Below are positions 6,015 to 7,711 of a DNA stretch of 7,711 bases, piece by piece. The DNA is from an uncultured Bacteroidales bacterium (lineage in GTDB: Bacteria; Bacteroidota; Bacteroidia; Bacteroidales; Paludibacteraceae): contig CALGCU010000055.1 in NCBI GenBank assembly GCA_937886455.1, forward strand, positions 1 through 7,711, written 5' to 3'. Position numbers and translations under genes: made by a program. The notes beneath the pieces were generated by a model. It saw only the letters and a program-made list of their open reading frames with translations, was not told where the DNA came from and did not search any database. Within the stretch, counting starts at the first letter, position 1; every line of letters begins with the position of its first letter.

Positions 6015-7711
6015 ATGCCACAACCCATTGACATATACCAAATCGTAGAACAATACATCAAAAACACAAACCAATCCATATTCCTCACAGGAAAAGCAGG
6101 AACAGGAAAAACAACACTACTACAAAAAATACAACAAACATCCACAAAACAAATCATAGTAGCTGCACCAACAGGAGTAGCAGCAATCAACGCAGGAGGA
6201 ACAACACTACACTCACTCTTCCAACTACCATTCACACCATTTCTCCCAACAGAAGAAATGCAAAAACAACTCATATCAACAATACAAATGCGCAAACAAC
6301 GCAGAAGAGTCATACACCAAATGGATCTACTCATCATTGACGAAGTCAGTATGGTCAGAGCAGACCTATTAGACGCAATTGACACACTGCTAAGACACAT
6401 ACGATACAGACCAAACACACCATTCGGAGGAGTACAACTACTACTCATAGGAGATTTATTCCAACTCGCCCCAGTCATAAAAGAATCAGAATGGAAACTA
6501 CTAAAACCACACTACAAAGGAATATACTTCTTTCACAGCAAAGCATTCCAACAACTCAACATACTACACCTAGAACTAAACAAAATATTCCGACAACAAG
6601 ACAAAACATTCATACAAATCCTCAACAAAGTACGAAACAACCAACTCACAACACAAGAACTACAAACACTCAACCAACGATACCAACCCAACTTCAAAAA
6701 CAAAGAAAAAAACTACCATATCATCCTCACCACACACAACACAAAAGCAGATGAAATCAACAACCAAAAAATGGATGAAATATGGAGTAAAAAATATACA
6801 TATCAAGCAAAAATAGAAGGAGAATTCCCAGAAAAAAACTATCCCACAGAAGCAAAACTAATCCTCAAAAAAGGAGCAAGAGTCATGTTTGTCAAAAACG
6901 ACAATCAACAACCACGACAATTCTACAATGGACAAATAGGAAAAATCACAAACATATCACATCAAACTATCACAGTAGAAAGCGAAGGAGAAAAAATAGA
7001 AGTCAAACCCATGGAATGGGAAAATATACACTATGAAACAGAAGAAAACACACGAACAATCAAAGAAAAAATCATAGGAACATTCAAACAATATCCACTC
7101 CGATTAGCATGGGCAATCACAATACACAAAAGTCAAGGACTAACATTTGACAAAATACTCATTGACGCAGAAGCAGCCTTCGCATATGGACAAGTATATG
7201 TTGCACTCAGTAGATGCAAATCTTTAGAAGGAATCATATTGATGAGTCCCATCAATACACACTCATTAGAAAACGACAAAGACATACTCGCATTTGAACA
7301 AACAAAAACACCCACAGAAAACATACAACAAATACTAAAAAAAGAAGAAAACAACTACCTACTACAACTCACATACAACATATTCGACTTTGACATACCA
7401 CTCAAACAACTACAACGACTTAAAGATTTCACACAAGCACAACAAACACATCTTATACAAATCAACAATGAATACCTGATGGAAATGCAACACAAACTCA
7501 CACAATGCAATAACATCAGCCAAGAATTCAAAAAACAAATAGCTCACATACACACACAAACAGACTACATGCAACAAAGACTTCAAGCAGCAAATACCTA
7601 TTTCCAACAACAATTAGAAGAAAAACTCTTACAAATAAAACCACCATTCCTCACAGACAACAAGACAATTGCACAAGAAGCAGACGAACTATTAGACAAT
7701 CTCTACACCAC
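6015..7711 (+). CDS. Pif1-family (SF1B) DNA helicase, 3' end missing
   Basis: The frame is open from the ATG at 6015 to the right edge: 565 codons plus two bases, with no stop. The protein is an ATP-dependent 5'-to-3' DNA helicase of the Pif1/RecD-like group, whose members unwind forked or G-quadruplex DNA. Visible motifs are Walker A GKAGTGKT (26-33, K32), APTGVAA (51-57), Walker B LLIIDEVSM (105-113, D109 and E110), motif III GDLFQLAPV (146-154), LNKIFRQ before a variable segment, KGARVMF and YNGQIGKI in the second RecA-like domain, and the C-terminal motifs ITIHKSQGLTF (368-378) and VALSRC (396-401). Residues from about 430 onward form a Gln-rich, apparently helical region typical of the long Bacteroidetes version, which usually continues into a helix-turn-helix end that would lie outside the window. 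The ATG follows the hydrolase stop by 8 bases, implying co-transcription. The gene shows the strongest A/C skew in the window. Confidence 0.92.
   Translation, partial: MPQPIDIYQIVEQYIKNTNQSIFLTGKAGTGKTTLLQKIQQTSTKQIIVAAPTGVAAINAGGTTLHSLFQLPFTPFLPTEEMQKQLISTIQMRKQRRRVIHQMDLLIIDEVSMVRADLLDAIDTLLRHIRYRPNTPFGGVQLLLIGDLFQLAPVIKESEWKLLKPHYKGIYFFHSKAFQQLNILHLELNKIFRQQDKTFIQILNKVRNNQLTTQELQTLNQRYQPNFKNKEKNYHIILTTHNTKADEINNQKMDEIWSKKYTYQAKIEGEFPEKNYPTEAKLILKKGARVMFVKNDNQQPRQFYNGQIGKITNISHQTITVESEGEKIEVKPMEWENIHYETEENTRTIKEKIIGTFKQYPLRLAWAITIHKSQGLTFDKILIDAEAAFAYGQVYVALSRCKSLEGIILMSPINTHSLENDKDILAFEQTKTPTENIQQILKKEENNYLLQLTYNIFDFDIPLKQLQRLKDFTQAQQTHLIQINNEYLMEMQHKLTQCNNISQEFKKQIAHIHTQTDYMQQRLQAANTYFQQQLEEKLLQIKPPFLTDNKTIAQEADELLDNLYT

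Noticed and set aside
5948..6478. A 176-codon open frame on the - strand across the hydrolase/Pif1 junction
   Set aside because: It is antisense to two well-supported genes covering conserved motifs, is rich in Cys, Ser, Val and Met as the complement of A/C-rich codons would be, and shows no recognisable domain.
6491..6754. An 87-codon + strand open frame inside the Pif1-like gene
   Set aside because: It is a Thr/Gln/Asn-rich low-complexity shadow within a region that reads cleanly as helicase in the other frame.

Overview
This 7.7 kb window looks like ordinary chromosome from a Bacteroidetes bacterium, most likely of the order Bacteroidales. Three things suggest this. The start codons have A-rich leaders and no Shine-Dalgarno sequence. 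There is a good match to the Bacteroidetes -7 promoter element (TAnnTTTG). The proteins also resemble Bacteroidales families: a full-length fused glycine decarboxylase P protein, a DeaD-type helicase with a DbpA-like RNA-binding domain, a secreted alpha/beta hydrolase with the HDHGA and GFSMG signatures, and a long Pif1-family helicase. All genes lie on the + strand. No tRNA, rRNA, CRISPR array, insertion sequence or phage gene was recognised.

Layout. Bases 2-163 are the 3' end of an unidentified gene. After a 34-base gap comes gcvP (198-3020), a complete glycine dehydrogenase. It is followed by a strong intrinsic terminator (3044-3082) and, immediately after that, a Bacteroidetes-type promoter element (3096-3103). 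That promoter probably drives a tight three-gene cluster: a DEAD-box RNA helicase (3132-4877), a signal-peptide-bearing alpha/beta hydrolase (4882-6006, 4-base gap) and a Pif1-like DNA helicase (from 6015, 8-base gap), which runs off the right edge.

How the genes relate. GcvP belongs to one-carbon and glycine metabolism and would need the H, T and L proteins, none of which is encoded here. The second unit combines two cytoplasmic nucleic-acid helicases with an exported hydrolase. The tight spacing implies co-transcription, but no shared pathway is evident.

The most notable property is compositional. The + strand is very rich in A and C, so third codon positions are almost always A or C. The bias is strong enough to shift amino-acid content, giving many Thr and Gln and few Val in the hydrolase. 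It is broken by short tracts of normal composition. The clearest such tract coincides with the DbpA-like domain of the RNA helicase. I see no convincing sign of a new biological system; the composition mosaic and the mixed operon are what deserve a second look.
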